Source: Bacteroidota bacterium
GTDB taxonomy: Bacteria > Bacteroidota > Bacteroidia > Cytophagales > Cyclobacteriaceae
NCBI GenBank assembly: GCA_016866385.1
Contig: VGMU01000004.1
Span: forward strand, 1 to 64,000
Direction of reading: 5' to 3'
DNA length: 64,000 bases
Positions 36,988 to 46,166 of this stretch are shown here, piece after piece. Position 1 is the stretch's first letter, and each line of letters starts with the position of its first letter. The notes beneath the pieces are model-generated. The model ran no database searches. It was not told the origin of the DNA and saw nothing but the letters and a program-made list of their open reading frames with translations. The translations under genes were made by a program, and so were the position numbers.

Positions 36988-38334
36988 ATGATGAAATGGG
37001 AAAAATTATTGTCCTTTGAGCGATTTGGTGAGGAAATAGGGGAGGGATCTTCTACTCCCTTAAGAAGTGCTTTTGAGGTAGACTACGATCGGATCATTTT
37101 TTCGGCCCCTTTCCGAAACCTCCAAGACAAAACCCAGGTGTTTCCTTTGCCCGAACATGCCTTTGTGCATACCCGGCTGACCCATAGTTTGGAAGTTTCC
37201 AGCGTAGGGAGGTCTTTGGGTAAAGCTGCGGGAGAATTTCTTTTGGAAAAATATCCCTCCCTTTCTTCTTTAGGTATACATTCTGCCTCCATTGGATCTA
37301 TCGTGGCAGCCGCCGCACTTACTCACGACATTGGCAACCCCCCATTTGGCCATGCAGGGGAAGAAGCGATTTCAGATTTTTTTAGACTACACGAATGGGG
37401 GAAGGTCTGGCAACAGCAAGTGAGCAAAGAACAATGGGCGGATTTGATCAATTTTGAAGGAAATGCGCAAGGGTTTCGAATGCTGGTCTCCAAGGACAAT
37501 GGATTAAAACTTACCTATGCTACCTTAGCCGCCTTTACCAAATACCCCCGCCCAAGCCTTATCGGTCAAAGAGACCTTGCCAGAAAAAGCCAAAAGAAAT
37601 ATGGCTTTTTCACCAATCAATTGGCTGATTTTGATCAAATGGCTAGGGTTCTGGGACTAGAAAAAATCAGTAATGATGCCTGGGCTAGGTATCCCTTAGC
37701 CTTTTTGGTGGAGGCAGCAGACGATATTTGCTACAACATTATCGACCTAGAAGACGGCTGTACCATGGGCCTTCTTTCTTTTGAAGAGACACTTTCTTTG
37801 TTGCAGCCTATTTTGGGATCCCAATTAGATAAAGCAAAATTGAAGCAGAGAACTCCTTCCCAAAACCTGGGTATTCTAAGGGCTTTGACCATTGGGCAAT
37901 TGATACGAGAGACGGTGCAGGTCTTTGGATCACAGGAGCAACACATATGCAAAGGAAATTTTGATAAGGCCTTGACCGATCTTATTTCTTCGGCAAAGCA
38001 TTTGGCAGAGATCAGCTCCATTTCGGTGAAAAAAATCTATCGTTCCTCTATGGTTTTAGAAAAGGAGGCGGTTGGATTTCAAGTGTTGGAGGGCTTGCTT
38101 GCTGTATTTTCAAAAGCGCTTTACCAACAAAGCTATGCCCCAGATCAATTGTCTGGCAAAGATAAAAGCATCTTGCGCCTTCTCCCAGAGGACTTTCCTC
38201 TCAAAGGACCAGGCAATACAGGGAATCCTTATCTTTTACTCCGGACCTTGGTGGATTTTATTTCAGGGATGACGGATAAACATGCCCTGAGCTTGTATCG
38301 TCGGGTCCATGGAATTGCCTTGCCAGGACATTGA
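36988..38334 (+). CDS. dgt: dGTP triphosphohydrolase (HD-domain)
   Basis: FRNLQDKTQVFPLPEHAFVHTRLTHSLEVSSVGRSLG; LTHDIGNPPFGHAGEEAI. ATG 36988/36991 preferred over the TTG at 36982. Confidence 0.9.
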   Translation: MMKWEKLLSFERFGEEIGEGSSTPLRSAFEVDYDRIIFSAPFRNLQDKTQVFPLPEHAFVHTRLTHSLEVSSVGRSLGKAAGEFLLEKYPSLSSLGIHSASIGSIVAAAALTHDIGNPPFGHAGEEAISDFFRLHEWGKVWQQQVSKEQWADLINFEGNAQGFRMLVSKDNGLKLTYATLAAFTKYPRPSLIGQRDLARKSQKKYGFFTNQLADFDQMARVLGLEKISNDAWARYPLAFLVEAADDICYNIIDLEDGCTMGLLSFEETLSLLQPILGSQLDKAKLKQRTPSQNLGILRALTIGQLIRETVQVFGSQEQHICKGNFDKALTDLISSAKHLAEISSISVKKIYRSSMVLEKEAVGFQVLEGLLAVFSKALYQQSYAPDQLSGKDKSILRLLPEDFPLKGPGNTGNPYLLLRTLVDFISGMTDKHALSLYRRVHGIALPGH

Positions 38335-38382
38335 ACCATTTTTTTCTTTTAAATCCTAAGGTATAGGGTCTTCCTTTGACTC

Positions 38383-39627
38383 TTACCATTGTATGACTTC
38401 ATCGGCTAGGTAATGCGGGTATAGCTTGCGGTGTTGCTTTTTTACCTCCTGAATCAACGCGGCTCTAAACCCTTCTATATTTTCTCCTAGGGCAGCTGCC
38501 ATGAATACGGGCCTGATCCCGTTTTTCTTTTCGTATGCTTCGGCAAGCGTCTTAAAGTCCACATACCTTGTTTCTTGAAGTTCATGCTCGCTGATATGTA
38601 GCAATTCCGTTTCTGAAGGGAGTTGCTGTACCTGATCCACCTTATTGAATACAAGCAGAACGGGTTTGTTTCCTGCATCGATTTCTCTGAGCGTTTGGGT
38701 GACGACTTCGATGTGGTCTTCAAATGCATGATGAGAAAGATCTACCACGTGCACCAGCAAGTCAGCTTCTCTGATTTCGTCCAAGGTAGACTTAAAAGAC
38801 TCAATCAAGTGGGTAGGGAGCTTGCGAATAAAACCTACCGTATCGGAGAGCAGAAAGGGAATATTTTCCAATACTACCTTCCGCACGGTCGCATCTACCG
38901 TGGCAAAAAGTTTATTTTCTGCAAGAATATCTGTTTTTGTAATCAAATTCATCAAGGTGGACTTGCCCACGTTGGTGTAACCGACTAGAGCCACACGCAC
39001 AATCCCTTTCCTTCCTTTTCTTTGCGTTACTCCCTGTTTTTCTATCTCATGCAGCTTCTCTTTGAGTAATGATATTTTGTTTCGAATGTCCCGCTTATCC
39101 GTTTCGATCTCTTTTTCACCAGCACCCCCTCGTGTGCCTGTTCCTCCACGCTGACGCTCCAGGTGGGTCCACATTCGGGTAAGCCTGGGCAGGAGGTATT
39201 GAAATCGTGCCAACTCCACCTGAGTTTTTGCCTGTGCAGTTTGTGCGCGCTGAAGAAAAATATCAAGGATAAGTAGGGAGCGGTCGTAAATTTTGACCTT
39301 TAATTCATTTTCCAAATTTCGCATTTGGGAGGGGCTCAAGTCATCGTCAAAAATGACCATGTCGATCACAAAGTGCTCCACATAGGCTTGGATTTCTTCC
39401 AATTTCCCTTTGCCTACAAAGGTGCGGATGTCCGGTTTATCCATTTTTTGGGTAAATCGATACTTGGTTTTCGCTCCCAAGGTCTCTGCCAAAAAAGCCA
39501 ATTCATCCAAATGCTCCTCTACTTCTTGATCGGATTGGTGCTGTCGGATAAGTGTAACCAGCACAGCGGTTTCTTGTCGCGGCGCGGTATCGTGTAATTT
39601 TTGCAGTTTGCGAGAAAGTTTACTCAT
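38383..39627 (-). CDS. hflX: GTPase HflX
   Basis: DDDLSPSQMRNLE, GGTGTRGGAGEKEIETDKR, VALVGYTNVGKSTLMNL, LLSDTVGFIRKLPTHLIESFKSTLDE. Confidence 0.95.
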   Translation of the reverse strand: MSKLSRKLQKLHDTAPRQETAVLVTLIRQHQSDQEVEEHLDELAFLAETLGAKTKYRFTQKMDKPDIRTFVGKGKLEEIQAYVEHFVIDMVIFDDDLSPSQMRNLENELKVKIYDRSLLILDIFLQRAQTAQAKTQVELARFQYLLPRLTRMWTHLERQRGGTGTRGGAGEKEIETDKRDIRNKISLLKEKLHEIEKQGVTQRKGRKGIVRVALVGYTNVGKSTLMNLITKTDILAENKLFATVDATVRKVVLENIPFLLSDTVGFIRKLPTHLIESFKSTLDEIREADLLVHVVDLSHHAFEDHIEVVTQTLREIDAGNKPVLLVFNKVDQVQQLPSETELLHISEHELQETRYVDFKTLAEAYEKKNGIRPVFMAAALGENIEGFRAALIQEVKKQHRKLYPHYLADEVIQW

Positions 39628-39802
39628 TCCGAGGGAGGGGTTTAAAAAAAGTCCAGGCCTGGCAGATCAGGTCGAAATCTCTATACAAGCTCTAACCTCT
39701 TACTGGCATTTACAAAGTTGAACATAATTCCTCAAAATTGATTAGGATACTCGCCTAGGTAGTGGTTATTTTGCTCATCCAAGAAAAAATAGAAGTGTCG
39801 CT

Positions 39803-40357
39803 ATGGCTGAAGTTCACCAAACTCCCATACCAGGGGTTTTAGAAATTTTTCCAAAAGTATTTTCAGACCCTAGAGGATATTTTTTTGAATCTTTTCGACA
39901 AGATTGGCTGGAAAAAATGGGCGTGCAAGAAAACTGGGTGCAAGACAATCAATCTTTATCTCAAAAAGGCACGGTCCGAGGCCTTCATTTTCAAACGGGC
40001 TCTTATGCTCAGGCAAAATTGGTTAGAGTAATTTCTGGGAAAGTTTTGGATGTGGTTGTTGACCTACGAAAGGGCTCTTCCACTTTTGGTCAAAGCTATG
40101 CCACAGAATTGGATACTGTAAAGAACAATTTGTTGTACATCCCCCGAGGGTTTGCTCATGGATTCTCGGTATTGGAGGATGCTATTTTTGTATACAAGTG
40201 TTCCAATTATTACCACAAAGCTTCCGAAGGAGGCATCCTTTGGTCGGATCCCGAATTGAATATTTCGTGGAAGGTAGATCAACCCATCCTCTCTGAAAAG
40301 GACCAGGAATGGCCCACTCTGGCGGATTTTGTCCTTCAATCTGGCGGGGGGCTGTAA
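39803..40357 (+). CDS. rfbC: dTDP-4-dehydrorhamnose 3,5-epimerase
   Basis: FPKVFSDPRGYFFESFRQD; QDNQSLSQKGTVRGLHFQ; IPRGFAHGFSVLED. Confidence 0.93.
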   Translation: MAEVHQTPIPGVLEIFPKVFSDPRGYFFESFRQDWLEKMGVQENWVQDNQSLSQKGTVRGLHFQTGSYAQAKLVRVISGKVLDVVVDLRKGSSTFGQSYATELDTVKNNLLYIPRGFAHGFSVLEDAIFVYKCSNYYHKASEGGILWSDPELNISWKVDQPILSEKDQEWPTLADFVLQSGGGL

Positions 40358-40418
40358 TCCCTATGAGCTATATCATCAAGAATACCTTGGGTGGAGTAAA
40401 GGCAGGAAAGGGCAAGCT

Positions 40419-41390
40419 ATGAATATTCTCGTCATCGGAATTACTGGACTTTTTGGAAGTCACTTGGCACGAGAATTCAGTGCTTTAGGAAAAATACACG
40501 GCCTAAGAAGATCAAATACTCCCCAGCTCACAGGAAATTTGAATCAGCTGGACATCCATTGGCACGAAGGGGACTTATTGGATATTACTTCCTTGTCCGA
40601 AGCCATGCAGGACATGGATCTGGTAGTCCACGCTGCTGGCAAGGTGTCCTTTTCTCCAAAGGAAGAAAATGAGCTCTTCAAAATCAATCATCAAGGCACT
40701 GCCAATGTGGTCAACGCCATGCTGAGTGCTGAGGTCAAGAAGTTGGTTTATGTGAGTTCTGTAGCTGCCTTGGGTCTGCTTCCGGATCAGGAAGAGTACA
40801 ACGAAGAAGCGATTTGGGTAGACGACTCCGAACAAACCGCTTATGCACTTTCCAAATATCGAGCGGAAGTGGAAGTTTGGAGAGGAGAACAAGAGGGCCT
40901 AGAGGTATTGGTCGTAAATCCCTCGGTGTTGCTTGTAGAAGCAGCGTATACCAAAAGTAGTGCAGCCATATATACCTATGTAAGGCGTGGGAGTCTTTTT
41001 TATCCTAAAGGCAGTATCAATTACATCGACGTCCGTGATGCCGCTACCCTCACCCGGAGCTTGGTCGAGAAAAATGCTTGGGGGCAACGCTTTATTTTGT
41101 CTAATGAAGGGATTCCTTATAGTGATTTTTTTACTGAAGTAGCCCGGGTATTTGGAGTCAAGGCGCCCAAATGGGCAATTCCTGATTGGGGGATTTCATT
41201 ACTTTTTCCCATACTAGGTGTATTGCGGAGCCTAGGGCTGGGAAAAAGCTATCCCCTTACTCGGCAGGTGACAAAAAATGCGCAGCGAAATTGTCATTAC
41301 CAAAATCTAAAAGTGCAGTCTTATGTTGCATTTACCTACCGCTCCCTGAAGGAAACCTTACATTGGGCAAAATCTGCATCCCTAAACTAA
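40419..41390 (+). CDS. NAD-dependent epimerase/dehydratase (extended SDR)
   Basis: MNILVIGITGLFGSHLAREF; VVHAAGKVSFSP; YVSSVAALG; YALSKYRAE. ATG 40419 preferred over 40329. Confidence 0.88.
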   Translation: MNILVIGITGLFGSHLAREFSALGKIHGLRRSNTPQLTGNLNQLDIHWHEGDLLDITSLSEAMQDMDLVVHAAGKVSFSPKEENELFKINHQGTANVVNAMLSAEVKKLVYVSSVAALGLLPDQEEYNEEAIWVDDSEQTAYALSKYRAEVEVWRGEQEGLEVLVVNPSVLLVEAAYTKSSAAIYTYVRRGSLFYPKGSINYIDVRDAATLTRSLVEKNAWGQRFILSNEGIPYSDFFTEVARVFGVKAPKWAIPDWGISLLFPILGVLRSLGLGKSYPLTRQVTKNAQRNCHYQNLKVQSYVAFTYRSLKETLHWAKSASLN

Positions 41391-41533
41391 TTTGCCTATC
41401 CTTACGTTGAGGTAATGTAAAACAAGGCTTCACCCTCAGCCCCCCTAGTCTTGTTTTGGATAGCTCAAAAATTAATTTCTGTTTTTTGGAATTGTAATTT
41501 TTTGTTATCTTAAAAAAACGTTAGCAGCACCGA

Positions 41534-42961
41534 ATGACCGGAGATCACGATCACGATTGGGAAGAAGACAAAAAGCTGGTAGAGCGATTTGAAGATTCCC
41601 TCAAGTCTAATCTTGACTTGTATTTTGAAGAGGAAGAACTGGAGGATATCATCCGGTTTTATTTTGACCAACAAAAGTTTTTGAAAGCTTTGCGGGCTTC
41701 GGAATATGCTTTAGAAAAATTTCCCTTCTCTGTAGAGATCCGCTTGCAGAAAGCCCAGTGTTTGATTTTCAACGACGAGTTGGAAGAGGGCTTAGGCATC
41801 CTCGAGCACCTCAATAATCTATCCCCCAACAACGAAGACATTGTTTTGGCCTTGGCCAATGCCCAAATTTTGGCAGGAAATCTGCAAGAAGGCATAGACT
41901 TGCTGGAAAATTACCTTCCCATGGCGGAAGATAAGGCGGAAGTGTTCTATTCCTTGGGAAATTTGTATCGAGCCAAAGGAGACAACAGCAAAGCAAGTTT
42001 CTACTTTAAGGAAGCCGTAAAAAACAGAATCAATCACGAGGATGCTCTTTTTCAGTTGGCCATGATCACCGAAGAGGAAGGCTCCTTTGATGAGATCTTG
42101 GATTTTTATCAAGAATTTATCGATCAAGATCCCTATTCGGCTGGGGCTTGGTACAATCTGGGAGTGGTGTACAATCGCCTAGGGAGATTTGAGGAAGCCA
42201 TACGGGCCTACGAATATGCCCTATTGATTGACGATGCTTTTGCTTCTGCCTATTTCAATATGGGCAATTCTCTGATGAATACGCAGCAATTTGAAAAGGC
42301 ACTAGAAGCTTACCAAAATACCATCAACTGTGAGGGGGCCAATGCCGAAAACTGCTGCTATATGGGAGCCGCCTACGAAAAGTTGGGAAAGATAGATGAA
42401 GCCTTCACGTATTTCAAGAAATCTGCAAAGCTGGACGAAGAGTATGACGATGCCTGGTTTGGCTTGGGGATGTGCATGCTTAAAAAAGAAAAATTTTTTG
42501 AAGCGATTCACTACTTCAAAAAAGCCATCCACCTCAACAAAGACAATGCAAATTATTGGGTGGGCCTGGCCGATGCAGAATTTAATCTAGGTAACATGCA
42601 GGCGAGTTCAGACGCCTACGAGGAGGCGATCAACTTGGAGCCGGGCATCACGGAAGCCTATATCAACCTTTCCATCATTTATTTTGAGCAAAATCGCCTG
42701 GAAGAGGCGGTAGATGTCATGCGAGAAGGAATGGAAGAGCTACCCGAAGAGGCAGAGCTACATTACCGCTTGGTGGTGTATCTGATCAAACTTGGCAAAT
42801 ACAAAGAGGCCTTCACTTATTTGGAAAATGCATTAACTTTGGATTTTGAACGGCATACCTTGCTGTACGAGTTGATGCCAGAATTGAAAAAACAAAAGGC
42901 CATCTACAAGATAATAGCCCAGTATAAGGATGACCATCCCAGCTCTAACCTTAATACCTAG
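41534..42961 (+). CDS. Tetratricopeptide repeat protein
   Basis: Multiple TPR units, e.g. AGAWYNLGVVYNRLGRFEEAIRAYEYALLID, ANYWVGLADAEFNLGNMQASSDAYEEAINLEP. Confidence 0.92.
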   Translation: MTGDHDHDWEEDKKLVERFEDSLKSNLDLYFEEEELEDIIRFYFDQQKFLKALRASEYALEKFPFSVEIRLQKAQCLIFNDELEEGLGILEHLNNLSPNNEDIVLALANAQILAGNLQEGIDLLENYLPMAEDKAEVFYSLGNLYRAKGDNSKASFYFKEAVKNRINHEDALFQLAMITEEEGSFDEILDFYQEFIDQDPYSAGAWYNLGVVYNRLGRFEEAIRAYEYALLIDDAFASAYFNMGNSLMNTQQFEKALEAYQNTINCEGANAENCCYMGAAYEKLGKIDEAFTYFKKSAKLDEEYDDAWFGLGMCMLKKEKFFEAIHYFKKAIHLNKDNANYWVGLADAEFNLGNMQASSDAYEEAINLEPGITEAYINLSIIYFEQNRLEEAVDVMREGMEELPEEAELHYRLVVYLIKLGKYKEAFTYLENALTLDFERHTLLYELMPELKKQKAIYKIIAQYKDDHPSSNLNT

Positions 42962-42964
42962 CAA

Positions 42965-43735
42965 ATGAATTACGTGCTGAAGAATCTCCCCCTACGGACT
43001 GAAAAGCCTCGTAATACGGGATTTACCATGGCCATGGACAAGGGCCTTAGCCTTAGAGAAACAGAGGACTTTGTAGATAGCTGTGCAGATTTTGTAGATA
43101 TCGTGAAGTTTGGCTGGGCTACGTCCTATGTGACCAAGCACCTTAAAGAAAAAATTGCCGTTTATAAAGCCGCAGGTATACCTGTTTATTTTGGAGGGAC
43201 GCTGTTTGAGGCCTTTATCGTACGAGGCCAATTTGAAGACTACCGAAAAGTATTGGACACCTTTGGGCTTGCTTATGCAGAGGTATCCGATGGCTCCATC
43301 TCTTTGAATCATCAAAAAAAGTGTGAGTACATTCACCTCTTGTCCCACCAAGTCACTGTCTTGTCGGAAGTGGGCTCCAAGGATGCGGCCAAAATCATCC
43401 CCCCCTACAAGTGGATCGAGCAGATGCAAACGGAGCTCAGTGCGGGAGCCTGGAAGGTGATTGGAGAAGCTCGTGAAGGGGGAAATGTGGGGCTTTTTAG
43501 AGATTCTGGAGAAGTCAGACAGGGCCTCGTGGAAGAAATCCTTACTCAGGTACCGGAAGAAAAAATCATATGGGAAGCTCCCCAAAAATCTCAGCAAGTG
43601 TGGTTTATCAAACTGCTGGGCGCCAATGTGAACTTGGGAAATATCAGTCCTTCTGAAGTTATTCCATTAGAAACTATACGATTAGGCCTTCGTGGCGATA
43701 CCTTCGATCATTTTCTTGGAGAAATTAAGCTCTAA
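42965..43735 (+). CDS. Phosphosulfolactate synthase (ComA-like)
   Basis: FTMAMDKGLSLRETEDFVDSCADFVDIVKFGWATSYVT; GIPVYFGGTLFEAF; EVSDGSISL; VLSEVGSKDA; IGEAREGGNVGLF; EAPQKSQQVWFIKLLGANVNLGNI. Confidence 0.88.
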   Translation: MNYVLKNLPLRTEKPRNTGFTMAMDKGLSLRETEDFVDSCADFVDIVKFGWATSYVTKHLKEKIAVYKAAGIPVYFGGTLFEAFIVRGQFEDYRKVLDTFGLAYAEVSDGSISLNHQKKCEYIHLLSHQVTVLSEVGSKDAAKIIPPYKWIEQMQTELSAGAWKVIGEAREGGNVGLFRDSGEVRQGLVEEILTQVPEEKIIWEAPQKSQQVWFIKLLGANVNLGNISPSEVIPLETIRLGLRGDTFDHFLGEIKL

Positions 43736-43784
43736 CTTTATCTAATTCTCGCTGCGGCTCATTTTTGCTGCTTTCCTTTGCTTT

Positions 43785-44720
43785 ATGCCTTCATTCAAAA
43801 CATACGGGCTCACTTACCTCAAGGGTATGGCCATGGGGGCCGCCGACATCGTACCAGGCGTATCTGGGGGATCCATTGCCCTTATCGCAGGAATTTATCA
43901 ACAGCTATTGGATAGTATCAACGGGTTTAATATTCAAAATCTGAGCCTATTGAAATCCTTTCAGATCAAAGAATTTTATGCCCGAGTCAACGGCACCTTT
44001 TTGCTTTGCCTGGTCAGTGGAATTTTAACCAGTATTTTTTCCCTTTCAGGTGTGATTACCTACCTGATAGACGAACACCCCATCCCCCTCTGGTCCTTCT
44101 TCTCTGGATTGATTTTGGTGAGTGCCTTTTTGATATTAAAGGACATTTCCCGATGGACCTTCGGAGTGGTAATTGCCGTGGCTATTGGCACTGCCTTCGC
44201 CTGGTGGGTGACTAACCTCCCTCCGACCACTACTCCAAATGACTACTGGTTTACATTTGTAGCCGGCGCCATTGCCATTTGTGCCATGATCTTGCCTGGG
44301 ATAAGTGGGAGCTTTATATTGTTGATTTTAGGGCAATACCAACGCATCCTTCAAGCGGTCTTGGACAAAGACTTTCTTACTCTGGCTCTTTTTGCTAGCG
44401 GGTGTTTGGTTGGAATCTTATCTTTCAGCAGGGTAGTCTCCTACTTGTTACGAAAGTTTCATTCGGCTACCATAGGCTTACTTTCTGGATTTATGTTGGG
44501 CTCGGTCAACGAGCTTTGGCCTTGGAAAATAGGCACTTCTTGGAGGACCTCTTCCAGTGGTGAGCAAACCCCTTTTCTGACCGAAAATATCCTACCTACA
44601 GATTATATGGCTCAGGTAAACAAAGCTCCTGAATTAGGATGGGCTATAGGCGCATTTTTCTTTGGCATAGGTTTGGTCCTTCTTATCGAGTGGCTGGCCA
44701 GCAAACTTCAGCAGGAGTGA
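43785..44720 (+). CDS. DUF368 family membrane protein
   Basis: GMAMGAADIVPGVSGGSIALIAGIYQQL; MILPGISGSFILLILGQYQ; multi-TM. Confidence 0.9.
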   Translation: MPSFKTYGLTYLKGMAMGAADIVPGVSGGSIALIAGIYQQLLDSINGFNIQNLSLLKSFQIKEFYARVNGTFLLCLVSGILTSIFSLSGVITYLIDEHPIPLWSFFSGLILVSAFLILKDISRWTFGVVIAVAIGTAFAWWVTNLPPTTTPNDYWFTFVAGAIAICAMILPGISGSFILLILGQYQRILQAVLDKDFLTLALFASGCLVGILSFSRVVSYLLRKFHSATIGLLSGFMLGSVNELWPWKIGTSWRTSSSGEQTPFLTENILPTDYMAQVNKAPELGWAIGAFFFGIGLVLLIEWLASKLQQE

Positions 44721-45460
44721 GAAAATTCGGCTTGATCGGTTACCCCCTTGGGCACTCCTTTTCCAAGAAATATTTTACTGAAAAGTTTGCCCGTGAGGGA
44801 CGAAGCGATTGCCAGTTTGAACTTTACGAATTCCCCCAAATTACCGATTTTACCGCCCTTCTTGAGCAGGAAAAAGACTTGGAAGGGCTTTCGGTGACCA
44901 TTCCTTACAAGGAGCAAATTATCCCTTATCTGGATGAGCTAGATCCAGCCTGCCAACGGGTTGGCGCAGTAAATTGCATTCGTATCCGAGAGGGGAAAAA
45001 GGTGGGCTTCAATACGGATTATCTTGGTTTCAAGCAATCCCTGCAATCTTGGCTTGGCGATATCATGCCGGCTGCTTTGGTCTTGGGAACAGGTGGTGCC
45101 TCAAAAGCCGTGCAGCAAGCACTACGCGACTTGGCGGTTTCTTACCAAATTGTTTCCAGATTCAAGCAAGAAGGGCAACTTACCTATCAAGACCTTGCCG
45201 AGAATATGGCCTGGATGCAGAACTATCCCCTAGTAATCAACACCACCCCATTGGGTACGTTTCCAAAAGTCGAAGGGATACCCGAGTTGCCCTTAGAGCA
45301 ATTGGATGGGCGACATTTGGTCTATGATCTGGTATACAATCCTCCCATTACTCGGCTGATGCAGGAGTGCATGGATCGAGGAGGAAAAGCAAAAAATGGG
45401 CAAGACATGCTCGAATTGCAAGCAGAGGCGGCTTGGAGCATTTGGAATAGCCCACGATAA
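44717..45460 (+). CDS. aroE: Shikimate dehydrogenase (GTG start)
   Basis: VRKFGLIGYPLGHSFSKKYF; GLSVTIPYKEQIIPYLDE; NTDYLGF; VLGTGGASKAV. GTG at 44717 overlaps the DUF368 stop (GTGA). Confidence 0.9.
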   Translation: MRKFGLIGYPLGHSFSKKYFTEKFAREGRSDCQFELYEFPQITDFTALLEQEKDLEGLSVTIPYKEQIIPYLDELDPACQRVGAVNCIRIREGKKVGFNTDYLGFKQSLQSWLGDIMPAALVLGTGGASKAVQQALRDLAVSYQIVSRFKQEGQLTYQDLAENMAWMQNYPLVINTTPLGTFPKVEGIPELPLEQLDGRHLVYDLVYNPPITRLMQECMDRGGKAKNGQDMLELQAEAAWSIWNSPR

Positions 45461-45551
45461 ATGGCATAGTCTATTTTTTTGATCTAGAGCGCAAAATACC
45501 TTCTCGCATCGCCTACTTGCTTGTTGCCTCTAAAATGTGGAGGTTTGGTTT

Positions 45552-46124
45552 ATGAATTCTTTGCAAAAATCACGTTGCCCTTGGTGCCTAGGCTTTCCCG
45601 AATACATCGCCTATCACGATGAGGAGTGGGGCGTACCCGTCTACGATGACCGCACCCATTTCGAATTTTTAATCTTAGAAAGTGCCCAGGCAGGCTTAAG
45701 TTGGGCTACTGTCCTAAAGAAAAGGGAAGGCTACCGTCGTGCGTTCGCAGACTTTGATTACACGCAAGTGGCCCTTTTTCCAGAATCCTATGTACTGGAA
45801 TTGCTTCAAGACAAGGGAATTATTCGAAATGGCTTAAAGATTCGTGCTGCCATCAACAATGCCCAACGCTTTCAGGAAGTGCAACGAGAATTTGGCACCT
45901 TCACCAAATACATCTGGGGTTTTGTAGGGGCTAAGCCCATCCGAAATTCCATCGCTCCAGGAGACCCTTATCCCGCCACCTCTTCAGAGTCTGATAGCCT
46001 AGCAAGGGACATGAAAAAGCGAGGATTTAAGTTTTTGGGGAGTACGGTGCTCTATGCGCACCTACAGGCCACAGGCCTAGTCAATGACCATCTAAATACT
46101 TGTTTTAGAAAGAATGAGGTATAA
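45552..46124 (+). CDS. tag: DNA-3-methyladenine glycosylase I
   Basis: RCPWCLGFPEYIAYHDEEWGVPVYDDRTHFEFLILESAQAGLSWATVLKKREGYRRAF. Confidence 0.93.
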   Translation: MNSLQKSRCPWCLGFPEYIAYHDEEWGVPVYDDRTHFEFLILESAQAGLSWATVLKKREGYRRAFADFDYTQVALFPESYVLELLQDKGIIRNGLKIRAAINNAQRFQEVQREFGTFTKYIWGFVGAKPIRNSIAPGDPYPATSSESDSLARDMKKRGFKFLGSTVLYAHLQATGLVNDHLNTCFRKNEV

Positions 46125-46151
46125 AAAAAGGAGGCAAGAGCCTCCTTTTTT
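46123..46151. terminator. Bidirectional terminator between tag and nhaD
   Basis: AAAAAAAGGAGGC-AAGA-GCCTCCTTTTTT between convergent genes. Confidence 0.85.
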
Positions 46152-46166
46152 CCAGGTTTAAAATTT

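Noticed and set aside
42992-43597. 201-aa minus-strand ORF opposite the ComA homologue
   Set aside because: Shadow ORF; translation lacks domain features and overlaps a strongly supported gene.
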